Shown: in pieces, positions 55,901-64,000 of the stretch
Layout of the letters: each line of letters begins with the position of its first letter
Numbering within the stretch: position 1 is the first letter of the stretch
Assembly (NCBI RefSeq): GCF_015277775.1
Contig: NZ_CP063849.1
Coordinates: 4,154,001 to 4,218,000, forward strand
Source: Paludibaculum fermentans
GTDB lineage: Bacteria; Acidobacteriota; Terriglobia; Bryobacterales; Bryobacteraceae
Length of the DNA: 64,000 bases
Reading direction: 5' to 3'
Program-made: the position numbers and the translations under genes
Notes under the pieces: model-generated
Told to the model about the DNA's origin: nothing
Seen by the model: only the letters and a program-made list of their open reading frames with translations
Database searches by the model: none

Positions 55901-58466
55901 CGGTCTGCGATTTCACCACGGTCCCGCCGATGTTATAGCTGAGGCAAACGGGCGCCTTGCCCAGCACCGCAACATAGGTCACGTTGCCTCGCCAGGTCAA
56001 CGACGTCGAGTACCGTGCATCATGCTCCGTGATATCCGTGACATCCGTCAGGTTCGTGCTGTTCGCCGGGCAGCTCCCCGCCGGCCCCGTATCGTAATCG
56101 TACGTCGCCGTCTGCACCGTCGTCGTACCCTCGATGATCTCCGACTTCACCAGCAGGTTGTTGATGCCGACCCATCCCAGCCCATACGAGTAGGTGTTCT
56201 TGTACTTTCGCTTGAGTGTGGGACTGGTCAGGCCGTAGTCGAAGAGACGCTGCTCCGTCACGTTGCCCCAGCCATCCCGGTCGATTTCGACTCTGGAGAC
56301 CTTCGGGACGCCTGAGGAGGCGGGATCCAACGTCGTGGTTGAGCTATTCAGGTAGACATTTCCCTTGATGTCCGTGGTCCAGGTGTCGTCCCGATGCAGC
56401 AGAACCGGGTAGGTGAGGGAGGTATCGCGTTGCTCAAAGGCAGTGCTGGCCCCATAGGAAATCGATGTCGCCACATCATCAAGGGTGTAGACGCGCGTGT
56501 CCCGCCCATTCGCATCGCTCACGGTCCTCGCCTTGTGCGCGAACAACGGCGTGCCGGTATCCGTTGCGGCAATCCCATACGTCAACTGAGTCCCGTTCGG
56601 CTGGCTCGTGAGCTTCCGGCTATTCACCTCGCGGAAGGTCTTCCCGTTCCCAAAGAGGAAGTTTGTGTACGCCCACTCAACCACTCCACCATACGGGAAC
56701 GTAACCTTGGTCAACTCCCCGGCTTGGTTCGTGCCGTACTCGAACAGGTGGGGTACTCCGAGATTCGTGATGTTCACCCCGGTCAATAGGTCCACCGTGG
56801 CGAATTGAGCATTGGGGGTGAAAGGCGACTTCAGCGCTTGGCTCGTGCTGTAGCTGAGCGCATACTCCTCGCCCAAGCCAACATTGTTATTGATCTGCGT
56901 GAGGTGCGGCAGTCCCGTGCTGGTGTACACGAAATCGTACGATCTGCCGTAACTGGCGTTCGCCCGGACATCGCTGATCCAACTGATGCGTCCGCTCGAA
57001 TCCGCCAGATTCGTTCCGATACCGGAGGCATAGCCCGCAATGATGTAGTTTCCGTTTCTGTCGTAGAAGGCGGTCGGATAGATCGTGCCGCTATCCGGTT
57101 CGTCCCCTTGCGAGGCGCAGAAGAAATACCAGAACGAGCCATCGGGGAAGATCAACTGGTTGTTCGCCGGGTCGAATCTGATGTAAATGCCCTGAGTCGA
57201 TCGCCAGATATTGCTCTCGTTGACGTCGAGCCGGTACTCCGCGCCGGTTGAGTCCACATACGTATAGTGATCGATCAGCCAGTAGTCTTTGTAGCTCGGT
57301 CGGATGTAGCCAGCCGTGAACATCCATCCGTACCCATAGCCAATATCCCGGCCCATGTTCCATGTGCCGTTGCTGTCGCTGCGCCAGTTCTGGGAATTGT
57401 AGTGCAGTGACAATGTCAGCTTGGACCCATCCCGTCGAGTGGGGTTGACCAGGGGCAAAGTAAAATTCAAATTGCCAGAGAACATATCAATGTTTTCGCC
57501 GGCTGCGCCCCAGTACGACCCCGTCGCCTTCACTCCGAGGCGGCGGCTCTCGCCCGTGCTGCTGGCTGGTGTGGTGACAGGCACCGTCAAGGCGGTGCTC
57601 CAGTTGCCATGCCGATCCATTGCGGAAATGCTGTAGCTGTAGGTTGTCGAAGCTGTCACCGCGGCGTCCGTGAACAGCCCGCCTCTCGTGAAGACCAACG
57701 GCGAGGCGTTCCTGGCGATCTGGTAGCGCACGACGCCGGTTCCATTCGCGTCGTCCGGCGCTCCATCCCACTGCATGTCGACACTCGCCGGCATCGGCCA
57801 CGTTGCCACACTGGAAAGCGTCATCGCGGCCGGCGCGGTCCGGTCCAATGGCCCCAGATCGACTCGCGTGATACTCGCATTGGCGCTGCTGTTCCGAATT
57901 CCAACGCCCGCCTTGCCGGTCGTCAGGGACGAAGACACCTGGATCGGATCCGTCGCCAGGACCCCGTCCAGATAAACGTAGAGATACCTCGAATCCGTGA
58001 TCACCGATTGCATCGCCATGGACATCCTGCAGCCCACGGGCTTTGTAATCAGATTGGTGATCACGCCACCCACCCGCTGGCTGATGACCATCGTGGCCAG
58101 ATACCCGCCAGTGGTCCATTGCGGATTCTGCAATTCGATCGCGACGTAGGAACCGGCCGCACCGCTCGGAGCGCTCAGCGCATCCGACGATGCCCGCAAG
58201 TAATGCACATAGGTCGCGCCAGTAGTGTTGAGATTGAGGTCCGTCCGGATTTCGTAGGAAGCCGTGCCATCGGGTACGGCTACTTTTGAGATCAGGGCGC
58301 CGCCGTTAGCATCGGAGGTGTGCAGGCCGATCGTGCCGCCGTCGAGCACTCCGTTCTGCTGCCAATTCGCTGTGCTGATGCTGCTGAATGTATCGGAGAA
58401 GTAGTAGGTGTAGGCACCGCAGAGCGGCACCGCGGCCAATGCCAGGAAGAGTAGGCTGCGGCGCAT
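52923..58466 (-). CDS. RHS1: complete exported RHS/YD-repeat protein with zincin-like tip
   Basis: 1847 residues. The signal peptide is RRSLLFLALAAVPLCGAYT. Residues ~20-210 look like a LamG/concanavalin-type domain, and ~210-300 a fibronectin III-like domain (MTLSSVATWPMPASVDMQWD, YQIARNASP). From ~320 comes the RHS N-terminal region (YWGAAGENIDMFSGNLNFTL), then YD repeats (YDYDGSGSSTRNIWGRL, YDSMGRPATKVDAKNQKVEN) and the conserved core end YFGGRLVLNGWTGVKPDRLG to NRYAYVEGDPVNFNDPGGL. The ~215-residue tip has Gly-rich linkers, SKDCEELLASLGTNG, VYLNQKWWGGGYYEDM, TVMHELVHNVTG (HExxH) and ends LLKTKCF. It starts one base inside the stop of the upstream exported gene (TAATG). The core would form a shell around the tip, by analogy with known RHS toxins. 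Confidence 0.9.
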   Translation of the reverse strand: MRRSLLFLALAAVPLCGAYTYYFSDTFSSISTANWQQNGVLDGGTIGLHTSDANGGALISKVAVPDGTASYEIRTDLNLNTTGATYVHYLRASSDALSAPSGAAGSYVAIELQNPQWTTGGYLATMVISQRVGGVITNLITKPVGCRMSMAMQSVITDSRYLYVYLDGVLATDPIQVSSSLTTGKAGVGIRNSSANASITRVDLGPLDRTAPAAMTLSSVATWPMPASVDMQWDGAPDDANGTGVVRYQIARNASPLVFTRGGLFTDAAVTASTTYSYSISAMDRHGNWSTALTVPVTTPASSTGESRRLGVKATGSYWGAAGENIDMFSGNLNFTLPLVNPTRRDGSKLTLSLHYNSQNWRSDSNGTWNMGRDIGYGYGWMFTAGYIRPSYKDYWLIDHYTYVDSTGAEYRLDVNESNIWRSTQGIYIRFDPANNQLIFPDGSFWYFFCASQGDEPDSGTIYPTAFYDRNGNYIIAGYASGIGTNLADSSGRISWISDVRANASYGRSYDFVYTSTGLPHLTQINNNVGLGEEYALSYSTSQALKSPFTPNAQFATVDLLTGVNITNLGVPHLFEYGTNQAGELTKVTFPYGGVVEWAYTNFLFGNGKTFREVNSRKLTSQPNGTQLTYGIAATDTGTPLFAHKARTVSDANGRDTRVYTLDDVATSISYGASTAFEQRDTSLTYPVLLHRDDTWTTDIKGNVYLNSSTTTLDPASSGVPKVSRVEIDRDGWGNVTEQRLFDYGLTSPTLKRKYKNTYSYGLGWVGINNLLVKSEIIEGTTTVQTATYDYDTGPAGSCPANSTNLTDVTDITEHDARYSTSLTWRGNVTYVAVLGKAPVCLSYNIGGTVVKSQTVGGIAVDYSVTSASHYTMPSVVTPNSESNLASSSQFNTFLGLSSTTGPNSATAAFTYDSMTRPSTTTSALGAVTNYAYTNRSGTTLATSTATTNGKWVRTTVDGLGRTVKVERGNGSTVVSIVDTEYGPCACSAVGKVKRVSQPYVTGGTVYWTQYEYDARGRTTKVTPPLNAGYTTYVYVGNTVKVTDPAGRYKIHTVDVMGNLTKVSEKNPAGGSDLDTLYTYNMADKLTQVSMTRGSTTQLRTFGYDSAFRLQTETKPETGTTTYTYDSMGRPATKVDAKNQKVENVYDAYGRVTMVKRYPVSTGAEDVNQRTTNTYDYDGSGSSTRNIWGRLAAVSIPNAVTEHYSYTSAGLLTSKISDFGSSGYMTPEVNYSYDNEGKVTQMVYPIYGRLNTPTTYDIFTQRLTLNYGYDAMGQLQGITSGSGPGTPLVTSAMYNAAGQLVSLNRLSSVGLDSATDLPTGSGPGSPETFQYNGRNQLTRQAYGISDLEYRYSVTANDGRLTQKKNWQTTEEENYSYDSLGRLATAYTTGPEWGLSFAYDGFGNRLQQNVTKGTAPSTVQTVNTATNRLNGSGFGYDANGNMTDWSTPLGPVTASYDIDNKMTQITTPSVSETYKYGPGNLRVKKYQGGTWTYTVYGQGGEVLGTYTGCSVSGVSFLCDAKLRVYFGGRLVLNGWTGVKPDRLGSPDGTHGRVYPYGEVSGSVSVDQDETFTTYKRDVYTGLDYAQNRYYASAWGRFTTADPYRASGGPEDPGSWNRYAYVEGDPVNFNDPGGLQKWMITYHWSACAWYGTSNTLACSQFDTYSFFDDGEGGGGGGPRELSGGGGGSGGGKITFEQAFKVARRGADDIAKKKQWSKDCEELLASLGTNGAAIADAASKVIFIEAPGSTVLYASLYSNTALASQASAQWGSTTVSDYIGKNSNTKALAELNGNRVYLNQKWWGGGYYEDMATVMHELVHNVTGLTDSDIEGKINKSISEFSPLLKTKCF
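53600..57097. repeat. 3.5-kb direct repeat, copy 1 (RHS1 core)
   Basis: Matches 47360-50863 almost exactly except in a patch of about 100 codons (around 54350-54680), where RHS1 carries a different sequence, and a short difference near 55650 (YTNRSGTTLATS against YTNAVVAGPSSTLATS). Confidence 0.9.
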
Positions 58467-58924
58467 TAGTTCTTGCCTCCCTGGACCTTGAAGCCGGCGA
58501 ACTCCTCGAAACTGAAGTCCTTTTTGTACTTTCTAAACTCGGCTTCCATCGCCTGGCGGCTGCTCTTCCCGTGCTCAAACACGGCTACGCCTGGCTCCTT
58601 CGAAGCGGCAATCGCGTTTATCTTTTCCAGGCTCGCCTTCGTCGGCCGCTGCACAGAGAACTCGACAATCGCGAATTTTTCGTCGTCACTGAGGACATAG
58701 TGGTAGTTCACGAAGTCCTCGCTGGCGCGTCCGCTCTCCTGCGCCTTCTGTGGCGAGTCCGTCAGCAATGGTCGCCGTGGATCATCCCATGTACCCGCCC
58801 CAGTCATGGGGACGACTGCAATCACTCGTCGGGAGGGGGCTTGCTGCCCGTAAGTCAGAGCAACACACACTGTGATCGCCGCGGCGAACAGGGATCGATA
58901 GTGCCAGGTGGAGCGAAGCGACAT
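58466..58924 (-). CDS. Small exported protein, first gene of the RHS1 operon
   Basis: 152 residues from the ATG at 58924. The signal peptide covers SLFAAAITVCVALTYG. The mature part has RVIAVVPMTGAGTWDDPRRP, FVNYHYVLSDDEKFAIVEFS, ASKEPGVAVFEHGKSSRQAM and a Lys/Phe-rich end (EFRKYKKDFSFEEFAGFKVQ). The family is not recognised. Its stop and the RHS1 start share a base (TAATG), so the two are translationally coupled. It could be a chaperone, adaptor or release factor for the RHS protein. The orphan RHS loci have no copy of it. Confidence 0.7.
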   Translation of the reverse strand: MSLRSTWHYRSLFAAAITVCVALTYGQQAPSRRVIAVVPMTGAGTWDDPRRPLLTDSPQKAQESGRASEDFVNYHYVLSDDEKFAIVEFSVQRPTKASLEKINAIAASKEPGVAVFEHGKSSRQAMEAEFRKYKKDFSFEEFAGFKVQGGKN

Positions 58925-58932
58925 GGTTGTCA

Positions 58933-58961
58933 GAATAGAAAGAAAATGAGATCTCCGTCAA
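58933..58961 (-). promoter_or_regulatory. Weak candidate promoter of the RHS1 operon
   Basis: On the minus strand TTGACG (58961-58956) is followed after 17 bases by CTATTC (58938-58933), 8 bases before the ATG at 58924. The spacing is right but the -10 is poor, and the leader would be very short. Confidence 0.25.
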
Positions 58962-59156
58962 TTTTTATCTGTTACAAACTGAAAACGAATTACGGAGAAT
59001 CTGCGCCGGCCACTCCTTCACAAGTGCAGATAATTGCAACATCCACATCTTTAGATGGTATCTTATGGAATTAGTAGAACTACGCAATGCCACTACAATT
59101 CCGGAGAGAATTATCCACAGCTGGCACAATGCCGAACCGCCGCGCTTTTTGGTGCG

Positions 59157-59259
59157 TGTTCTGAATTCGGAACAGAATCGGCTACCCGCTCATTTTGTCG
59201 CTTTCCTCGGCATGCTCTGTTTTCTTTGGAGTACCCGCGCTTGTTCTGAATTCGGAACA
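59157..59259. promoter_or_regulatory. Two identical 18-bp near-palindromes upstream of the RHS1 operon
   Basis: TGTTCTGAATTCGGAACA occurs at 59157-59174 and again at 59242-59259, 85 bases apart. It is symmetric except for one T/G pair around the GAATTC centre. The two sites lie about 230 and 320 bases upstream of the first gene of the RHS1 operon, with no convincing gene between. They could be operator sites or a small repeat. Confidence 0.5.
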
Positions 59260-59288
59260 TACTCGCCGTTGAATCGAAGCGTGAAGGG

Positions 59289-60092
59289 CCAACGGAGTCA
59301 GTCCGTTGGTCAATGCACTCCATGCCTCACTTGCATCCCTGAGCCCGTGCGTGGCGGACACTGGCTACCCACCGCGCCGTCGGCGCCTCGATCTCGTTGG
59401 ATTGCGCAAAACCGCCGGCATCAACCAAACGAAGCCATTAATTAAAATTTATCAATTGTTGCCTGCCACCCACTGAAGACAGTCGACGTGCTGTACAGGG
59501 GACGCGGAGCAGTCCCCACCTAAAATGGATGAAATGAACGGCCGATCATGGGCCCCAACTGCAGGAACCCTTCGGCCAAGGTGACCTGCTCTGAGGTCCT
59601 GATCGTCACATGCACAGCACACGCAATGCTCCAATCAACCAAAGGGAAAAGCACGCAGCCCAAAGAGTCTTCAAGAGCCCCCAAATCCCGAAAAGCACGC
59701 CCAGCGGAAGCCGGGTGCAGAGCCGCGACGAAAAGGAGCGGGGGCACCACCGCTCACCTCCAGCCCATAACAAGAAGCCGCACCCGCACCCACCGTACAC
59801 CTCCAAAGCAGCAGACCCGGCAGCAAGCGCATCGTCAAAAGAGGGCGTCGATCACGTTCCGAATCACGACCGCTTTGAACGTCAAACAGCCGGCGCAATC
59901 CACCCGCGGGCCGCCCCAGCCCGTCCGCCCCCACTTCTCCCCCGTTTTGCTCAACCCCGAATCAGCGGTCACCACACTTCGAACTATTTCTTCGACCGCT
60001 AACCCACTAAAAACAAACCATAACGCCCACCCACCCCCGTCCACGCCGAGCTAAAAACTTCCGACTATCCTATACCCTGTCCATCGAGGCAG
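59289..60092. other. Region without a supported gene
   Basis: A hairpin (CCAACGGA 59289-59296 with TCCGTTGG 59302-59309) opens the stretch. After it, open frames exist on both strands (for example 59548-60054 plus) but are low-complexity and have no ribosome site or family features. From about 59530 the plus strand is strongly C- and A-rich with few G, unlike the neighbouring coding DNA. No RNA gene is recognised. Confidence 0.5.
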
Positions 60093-60863
60093 ATGATGAA
60101 GCAACTGACAAACTCGAAAGAGACGGCAATCAACGGCGGCCGCACGCGCGGACCGGTGATTCCGCAAAGCGAAACCCGCAAACAACACAACGCAACCAGC
60201 AACGGGCGAAATGCCATCCATAACCAGATCGCGACCTACATCCACGACTTACGCCCCGTCAACAACTGGGAGAAACTTCTCGTTCACGAACTCGCCACGA
60301 TCCAATGGGAAATGGATCGCCACTTGTCCCTCCACACCCCCACTCCCGGCCGCGGGAGAAACCAGGGCGGCTCCATCCACGGCATCACCACCCGCAATCG
60401 CTCGACCCGCGCCGCCGGCCCACTCCTGGGGTGGATGCAATCTTTGGAATCCTTCGGGAGCGAACTCACCCACCTGCAGACAGCCCGCCGCAAAGTTCTG
60501 AACACCCTCACCGCCCACCACCGCGGCGGCCGGGCCTTCCAGACCACCAATCCGCTCTCCGTGAGGGAACAAAGCCATCAGCCGACCACCACACCACCAA
60601 CCAGAAACCCGGCCCACCCCGCCAATCCACTCTCCCTGAGCGAACAAAGCCACCAGCCAAACACCCCACCACCGACCAGAAACCCAGCCCACCCGTCCTC
60701 CAGCCCGGCACAACCCACCAATCCACCGTCCCTGAGCGAACAAACCCATCAGCCGACTACCCCGGCACCAACCAGAAACCCGGCCCGCCCCACCAATCCA
60801 CTCTCCCTGAGCGAACAAACCCATCGCAAACCGGCGCCGTCCCCGCCACGCCGCTCCACCTGA
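60093..60863 (+). CDS. Protein with 25-residue Pro/Thr-rich tandem repeats
   Basis: 256 residues. The N-terminal part has GGRTRGPVIPQSETRKQHNA then IATYIHDLRPVNNWEKLLVHELATIQWEMDRHLS. This resembles a family, common in Acidobacteriota, whose members begin 'G.RTP.GK..S..NA..HG' and contain 'P.E..LV..LA...WR..R'; its role is unknown. From about residue 150 it consists of near-identical repeats of the type NPLSLSEQSHQPTTPPPTRNPAHP. It is probably a divergent or decaying member of that family with an expanded low-complexity tail. Codon use matches the plus-strand C/A bias of the preceding region. Confidence 0.5.
   Translation: MMKQLTNSKETAINGGRTRGPVIPQSETRKQHNATSNGRNAIHNQIATYIHDLRPVNNWEKLLVHELATIQWEMDRHLSLHTPTPGRGRNQGGSIHGITTRNRSTRAAGPLLGWMQSLESFGSELTHLQTARRKVLNTLTAHHRGGRAFQTTNPLSVREQSHQPTTTPPTRNPAHPANPLSLSEQSHQPNTPPPTRNPAHPSSSPAQPTNPPSLSEQTHQPTTPAPTRNPARPTNPLSLSEQTHRKPAPSPPRRST
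60547..60830 (+). repeat. Tandem ~75-bp coding repeats
   Basis: Three full units and a partial one, each encoding NPLSxxEQSHQPxTxPPTRNPAxP. Two units are 25 codons; the second has a 7-codon insert (SSSPAQP). Unit similarity is high at DNA level, suggesting recent slippage expansion. Confidence 0.8.
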
Positions 60864-61203
60864 CGCACCCGCCCTCGACGCCGCAACCCCAGCCGCCCGC
60901 CCTCTCGATCTTTGACATCCACACCTCAGCGCTCCGCCCATCCTGCGGCCGCCGTCCGCCCCCCGCAACCGAAACCATCCCCAGGGGGGTGACTTTACAC
61001 AGGCCGCAGATTACTATTGACACAATGCGCGATTGAGCCAGGCCTGATCGACTGGCCTCCTGTTCGGAGTAGGAGATTTCAATTCGACACCCGGCCCTCA
61101 TACCCAGACCCGTTCCGTCTGATTCCGGGATATCCTGTGCGCCCGCCACCCGGCGGGGTCAGCCTCGCTCATCGCGCAACGCCAGACCACCAAGGAGGAT
61201 CGA
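60864..61203. other. Intergenic region without a supported gene
   Basis: 340 bases between the repeat protein and the DUF4870 gene. A TTGACA box occurs at 61017-61022, but no convincing -10 follows. The ribosome site AAGGAGG for the next gene is at 61191-61197. Nothing else is recognised. Confidence 0.4.
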
Positions 61204-61686
61204 ATGCCCTTTTGCCCCAAGTGCGGCACAAACGTAAATGGTAGCTTCTGCCCAAACTGCGGCACGTCCGTCGCGGCACCCCCGCCTGGACCGCCCCCCG
61301 GCGCTCCGCCCCCGGGCCAATATACGCCCCCAGCCGCCGCCGCCCCTGGCCTCACTGAGAATATGGCCTGCGCCTTCTGCTACCTGCTCACCTTCATCAC
61401 GGGGATCCTCTTCCTCGTGATCGCGCCCTACAACCAGAGCGCCCGCGTCCGCTTCCACGCCTGGCAAGCCATCCTGTTCGGTGCGGCCTGGTTTATCTTC
61501 AGCATCGGCCTCAGCGTCCTGTTCGGCATACTGCCCTACATGGGCATGATGTATCTGATGCTGCGGTCCCTGCTCGGCTTGGCCATGTTCGCCTTCTGGC
61601 TGTTCTTGATGTACAAGGCCTATCAGGGCGAACACTTCGAGATCCCCGTCATCGGGCCGTTCGCCCGCCAGCAGGCCAAGTACTAA
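61204..61686 (+). CDS. Zinc-ribbon DUF4870-type membrane protein
   Basis: 160 residues with a strong ribosome site (AAGGAGG). Residues 1-25 form a zinc ribbon (FCPKCGTNVNGSFCPNCGTS), followed by a Pro-rich linker (PPPGPPPGAPPPGQYTPP). The membrane part then has the DUF4870 layout: ACAFCYLLTFITGILFLVI, YNQSARVRFHAWQAILFGAA, VLFGILPYMGMMYLMLRSLLGL and FWLFLMYKAYQGEHFEIPVIG. It has three or four TM segments. The function is unknown; such proteins are widespread small inner-membrane proteins. Confidence 0.85.
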   Translation: MPFCPKCGTNVNGSFCPNCGTSVAAPPPGPPPGAPPPGQYTPPAAAAPGLTENMACAFCYLLTFITGILFLVIAPYNQSARVRFHAWQAILFGAAWFIFSIGLSVLFGILPYMGMMYLMLRSLLGLAMFAFWLFLMYKAYQGEHFEIPVIGPFARQQAKY

Positions 61687-61696
61687 CTGCTCTTCA

Positions 61697-61733
61697 GCGG
61701 ACCATGCCGCCTCAGAACTTCGGCATGGTCCGC
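61697..61733. terminator. 13-bp inverted repeat between convergent genes
   Basis: GCGGACCATGCCG (61697-61709) and CGGCATGGTCCGC (61721-61733) form a perfect stem with an 11-base loop. It begins 10 bases after the DUF4870 stop and includes the last codons of the convergent gene. There is no T-tract on either side. It is likely a bidirectional termination or 3'-end-stabilising hairpin. Confidence 0.5.
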
Positions 61734-62512
61734 AGGATCCCCATCGTGTTCGCGCCCTTCGCGTAATCGATGGAATGCAGCGGCGCCCAGCCCTTCCCGT
61801 CCGGTCCCAACCCCATCGTCCCGATATACCGGACATCTTCCTGCTTCGTGCCCATCAGGATCACCGCATACCCGCGGTCCTTATACTCCAACAGCCGGTA
61901 CTGCAGCTCGCCGCTCTCCGGCTTGAACCGGTCCGCCGACGGCTGCCCCAGCTTCCGCACGATGCCGAAGTAGTCGTCCTCGCGATTCAGCTCCAGGTAC
62001 CCCTGGTCCTTCGCCACGAACGTCGGCTTCGCGTCCGGAGTGAACTTCACCAGCGCCCAGATCATCAGCCCCAACGTCACCACCGAGAAGAACGTCACCA
62101 TGATCATCTTCCCGATGCGCGACTCGTTGCCCATCGCGCCCGTGCCCATGATCGCGCCCAGCCCCGTCGGCTCCGAAGGATCCGCCACCGCCTTCGGTCC
62201 CGGCGGACGGCTCATCGGCGCCACCGGCATCGAGTACACCTTGCGCTTCATCGGCCACACCGCGCCCGTCTTGTACTCCAGCTCCTGCGTCAGGCCCACA
62301 ATCATGACGGGTTTGTCCGTCTCCGAAATCCCCCCGAAATACTGCCGCGGGATGGCAATCTCCAGATCCTCCTGGGTATTCCGGACCATCATCTCGCTCC
62401 AGGTGGCTTCCCGCAGCCGCCATTCGTTGTTCTCTACCCCACTAATAGGTGGGTAGAAAGAGAACGGTCGGTCGATTAGTTCGGCGTGTGGCGGCGCCGG
62501 GGGCGTGCTCAT
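61712..62512 (-). CDS. Conserved-type hypothetical protein with one TM segment
   Basis: 266 residues from the ATG at 62512. The soluble N-terminal part (1-125) contains PFSFYPPISGVENNEWRLRE and IAIPRQYFGGISETDKPVMI. There is one membrane segment at about 138-160 (KMIMVTFFSVVTLGLMIWALV) and a C-terminal domain beginning PTFVAKDQGYLELNREDDYF, with a possible ligand-binding beta layout (RLLEYKDRGYAVILMGTKQE). The family is not recognised. It is divergent from the malic enzyme gene and convergent with the DUF4870 gene. Confidence 0.75.
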   Translation of the reverse strand: MSTPPAPPHAELIDRPFSFYPPISGVENNEWRLREATWSEMMVRNTQEDLEIAIPRQYFGGISETDKPVMIVGLTQELEYKTGAVWPMKRKVYSMPVAPMSRPPGPKAVADPSEPTGLGAIMGTGAMGNESRIGKMIMVTFFSVVTLGLMIWALVKFTPDAKPTFVAKDQGYLELNREDDYFGIVRKLGQPSADRFKPESGELQYRLLEYKDRGYAVILMGTKQEDVRYIGTMGLGPDGKGWAPLHSIDYAKGANTMGILRTMPKF

Positions 62513-62622
62513 GGTACCTTCCTAACAGATGATAGCGAGTTAGGGGTTGGCTCGGTTACCCTGCCGGTCACTATCCAAAGCGAATAAAAGGGTGTATCTA
62601 AGTAGTGGAAAGGAATCCGGCC

Positions 62623-64000
<1,378 letters not shown>

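Noticed and set aside
59548-60054. 168-codon plus-strand open frame
   Set aside because: Low-complexity Pro/Thr/Arg/Lys composition, no ribosome site, no recognisable domain. The base composition of the whole stretch is skewed, which keeps frames open.
60547-60830. Possible CRISPR or satellite array
   Set aside because: The 75-bp units are adjacent, in frame and translated as part of one protein, without unique spacers.

Overview
The window is high-GC bacterial chromosome that looks like Acidobacteriota, most likely the Solibacter/Bryobacter lineage. The evidence is a PadR regulator next to a duplicated orphan FtsX-type permease (the 'ADOP' family is characteristic of this phylum), several Tat-exported Gfo/Idh/MocA oxidoreductases, and a bc complex whose cytochrome b is fused to c-type haem domains. 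This placement is inferred from gene content; no 16S rRNA gene is present and I recognise no tRNA gene.

Region 1 (1-30.7 kb) is ordinary, densely packed chromosome. In order: a partial family B DNA polymerase; a small membrane protein; a CYTH protein, a slipin and NfeD; a Gfo/Idh oxidoreductase; PadR plus ADOP permease; a second Gfo/Idh enzyme with an M2 peptidase lipoprotein; a GbsR/MarR regulator with a clear operator and an SRPBCC membrane protein; the run aspS, glycerophosphodiesterase and Fpg/Nei glycosylase; Rieske plus a cytochrome b-c fusion; an NTF2-like protein; a nitrogen-sensing operon amt-glnB-glnD; a Kef-type antiporter with an ACT-domain protein; an ethanolamine operon (permease, eutB, eutC) followed by a GH-A clan glycosidase; and a small DUF120 protein resembling the archaeal CTP-dependent riboflavin kinase.

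Region 2 (about 30.9-59 kb) is accessory DNA dominated by one theme. A complete, Sec-exported RHS/YD-repeat protein of 1847 residues (58466-52923) heads a series of orphan RHS core pieces, all on the minus strand. Four further loci carry their own C-terminal tip beyond the DPxGL-type boundary. Each of the five tips is followed within 13 bases, or with 1-4 bases of overlap, by a small exported or membrane protein. Three tips end in an HExxH-type zincin motif, one is a glucosaminidase-like peptidoglycan hydrolase, and one is a glycine-rich hydrophobic segment paired with a 3-TM protein. Between them lie RHS relics, partial duplicates of candidate immunity genes, a broken tyrosine recombinase, an IS66 remnant and an ISKra4-type insertion sequence whose transposase needs a -1 frameshift on A8. 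The reading is a polymorphic-toxin cassette bank with one expressible scaffold and several displaced tip/immunity modules, some of them decayed.

Region 3 (59-64 kb) holds a non-coding stretch with two identical 18-bp near-palindromes, a protein with 25-residue tandem repeats, a zinc-ribbon DUF4870 membrane protein, a single-TM hypothetical protein and the start of a MaeB-type malic enzyme that runs off the window.

All functional statements rest on motif reading by eye. No database search was possible, and family names are given with confidence scaled accordingly.
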